The notes below the pieces were generated by a model that was not told the origin of the DNA, did not search any database, and was given only the letters and a program-made list of their open reading frames with translations. A stretch of 64,000 nucleotides of DNA, taken from Amia ocellicauda (taxonomy: Eukaryota; Chordata; Actinopteri; Amiiformes; Amiidae). Shown piece after piece: positions 63,132-64,000 of the stretch. The position numbers and the translations under genes are program-made. Each line of letters opens with the position of its first letter. Positions within the stretch are counted from its first letter, which is position 1. The DNA is taken from NCBI RefSeq assembly GCF_036373705.1, contig NC_089867.1, positions 14,637,001 through 14,701,000 on the forward strand, written 5' to 3'.

Positions 63132-63765
63132 ATGACAGCCCGAGAAGAGAAACAGCAGCTGAAAAAGGAAAAGGATCAGGGGAAAGTGAAGGAGATCAGT
63201 GGTGCTGAGAGCGGATGGACCGGCCAGGTGTTTTGCCAGGTGAGATGGTGGCACAAGGTCTGGTCTTCAGCCTCCTCCTCCTCGGAGAGACCAGCAGTGA
63301 TCCGGGATTGAGATCACTCTTCCCTGTCAGTTGTATAGGCTACGTCCCTGTTCCCCTCCGCAGCCATACTTCTGATGAGTTTAAAATCACACACAATAAT
63401 AATACCAATACATAATGTGTAGCTTTTAATGCATACGTGTTTCTCAGTAAATTCTTCTCTAACATAGTGGATTCAAATAAAAAAATGGCACAGAAGTAAC
63501 TAAACTGCAGTCCTTGAATGACATAGTGTTGTTGCTGTTGCCCAGGATGTGTGAAGATTCTACAGTTTCGGTTTAATTGGACAAGCAAAATTATATTGAG
63601 CTTGCTGTTATTACGGCTGTGATGGAAGGAAATGTAAATAAATTGCAACCCTTCCTCCCTGAAACCCTTTTGATCCAAGGTCTAATATTTGTTTCTCCAT
63701 TGCAGATCTGTCAACTCTTGTGCACAAATTACGATCTTCACCTGAACGGAAAAAAACATAATCAG
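63132..63765 (+). CDS. Partial gene, possible zinc-finger protein, N-terminus
   Basis: Exon 63083-63239 follows an acceptor (TTGTATTTACAG) and has an in-frame TAA before the ATG at 63132, then 36 codons (MTAREEKQQLKKEKDQGKVK onward to QVFCQ) up to donor CAG|GTGAGA. Exon 63706-63765 (acceptor CCATTGCAG, donor CAG|GTGATT) adds 20 codons, ICQLLCTNYDLHLNGKKHNQ. Joined, they give C-x2-C-x9-H-x5-H with the LNGKKH signature of U1-type fingers, though the Cys-His spacing is three residues shorter than usual. The second donor is weak. The gene runs off the window at 64000. Function not recognised. Confidence 0.45.
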
Positions 63766-64000
63766 GTGATTTTTAATGCAACAAGAATTCATTTGCAAAA
63801 TCTCAGGTACTTGGGTTATTTGGGGTCTTGTCGTTGAGAGTTCTGTGGCCAGTTGCATAGTACACTATTGTATAACCTAAATATTAAACGCAGCAGCTTT
63901 TATTTAAGTGTCGTATTGACTTTGGTCTGTTAAGGTGCTTTGTGCCACATGCTTCTAACTAAAACAACACTTAAGGGGAAAATGAAGTTGTTTCATGCAC
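63766..64000 (+). other. Presumed intron of the right-hand gene
   Basis: AT-rich sequence after the weak donor at 63766. No further exon is visible before the window ends. Confidence 0.4.

Noticed and set aside
1..64000. tRNA, rRNA, CRISPR arrays, operons, insertion sequences
   Set aside because: Looked for and not seen. The arrays present are microsatellites, and all genes are intron-containing vertebrate genes.

Overview
The window is nuclear DNA of a vertebrate, most likely a ray-finned fish. Every recognisable gene is split into many short exons with GT/AG borders, the introns carry long (CA)n and (TC)n microsatellites, and there are no bacterial-type operons, CRISPR arrays or phage genes. 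The gene order ERP44(-), INVS(+), TEX10(-) is, from memory, the order on human chromosome 9q31. Coding exons are GC-rich and introns fairly compact. The species cannot be fixed from this; a slowly evolving, non-duplicated fish lineage would fit but is a guess.

Layout. 1-5013: first coding exon (signal peptide) and part of intron 1 of ERP44, minus strand. 5014-5500: compact head-to-head ERP44/INVS promoter with several ZNF143-type motifs. 5397-38190: INVS (inversin, NPHP2), plus strand, complete. It has two 5' exons, an 11 kb intron directly after the ATG codon, exons 3-13 for the ankyrin repeats and first IQ motif, and exons 14-18 for the disordered tail and second IQ motif; the model gives 1016 residues. 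37645-37971: a fold-back (MITE-like) element in the INVS 3' flank. 38200-53030: TEX10, minus strand, complete, 940 residues in the model, tail-to-tail with INVS. 53690-62100: a minus-strand gene that I cannot name. It encodes a 460-residue protein with two U1/matrin-type zinc fingers, a poly-Ala/poly-Thr N-terminus and a Met/Arg/Asp-rich low-complexity segment. 62100-64000: a divergent promoter and the first exons of a plus-strand gene that leaves the window, possibly another zinc-finger protein.

Functions differ: ERP44 is an early-secretory-pathway thioredoxin-fold chaperone, inversin builds the inversin compartment of primary cilia and switches Wnt signalling, and TEX10 belongs to the PELP1-TEX10-WDR18 (rixosome) complex of 60S ribosome maturation. 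What they share is promoter style: short, CpG-containing promoters, each with a perfect palindromic CRE (TGACGTCA), with YY1-type motifs in or near exon 1 of TEX10, the zinc-finger gene and the right-hand gene. The items most worth a second look are this shared CRE, the unnamed zinc-finger gene, a 112-codon upstream ORF whose stop overlaps the TEX10 start as ATGA, and the INVS start codon placed as the last codon of a 5' exon. No new mobile or defence system was found.
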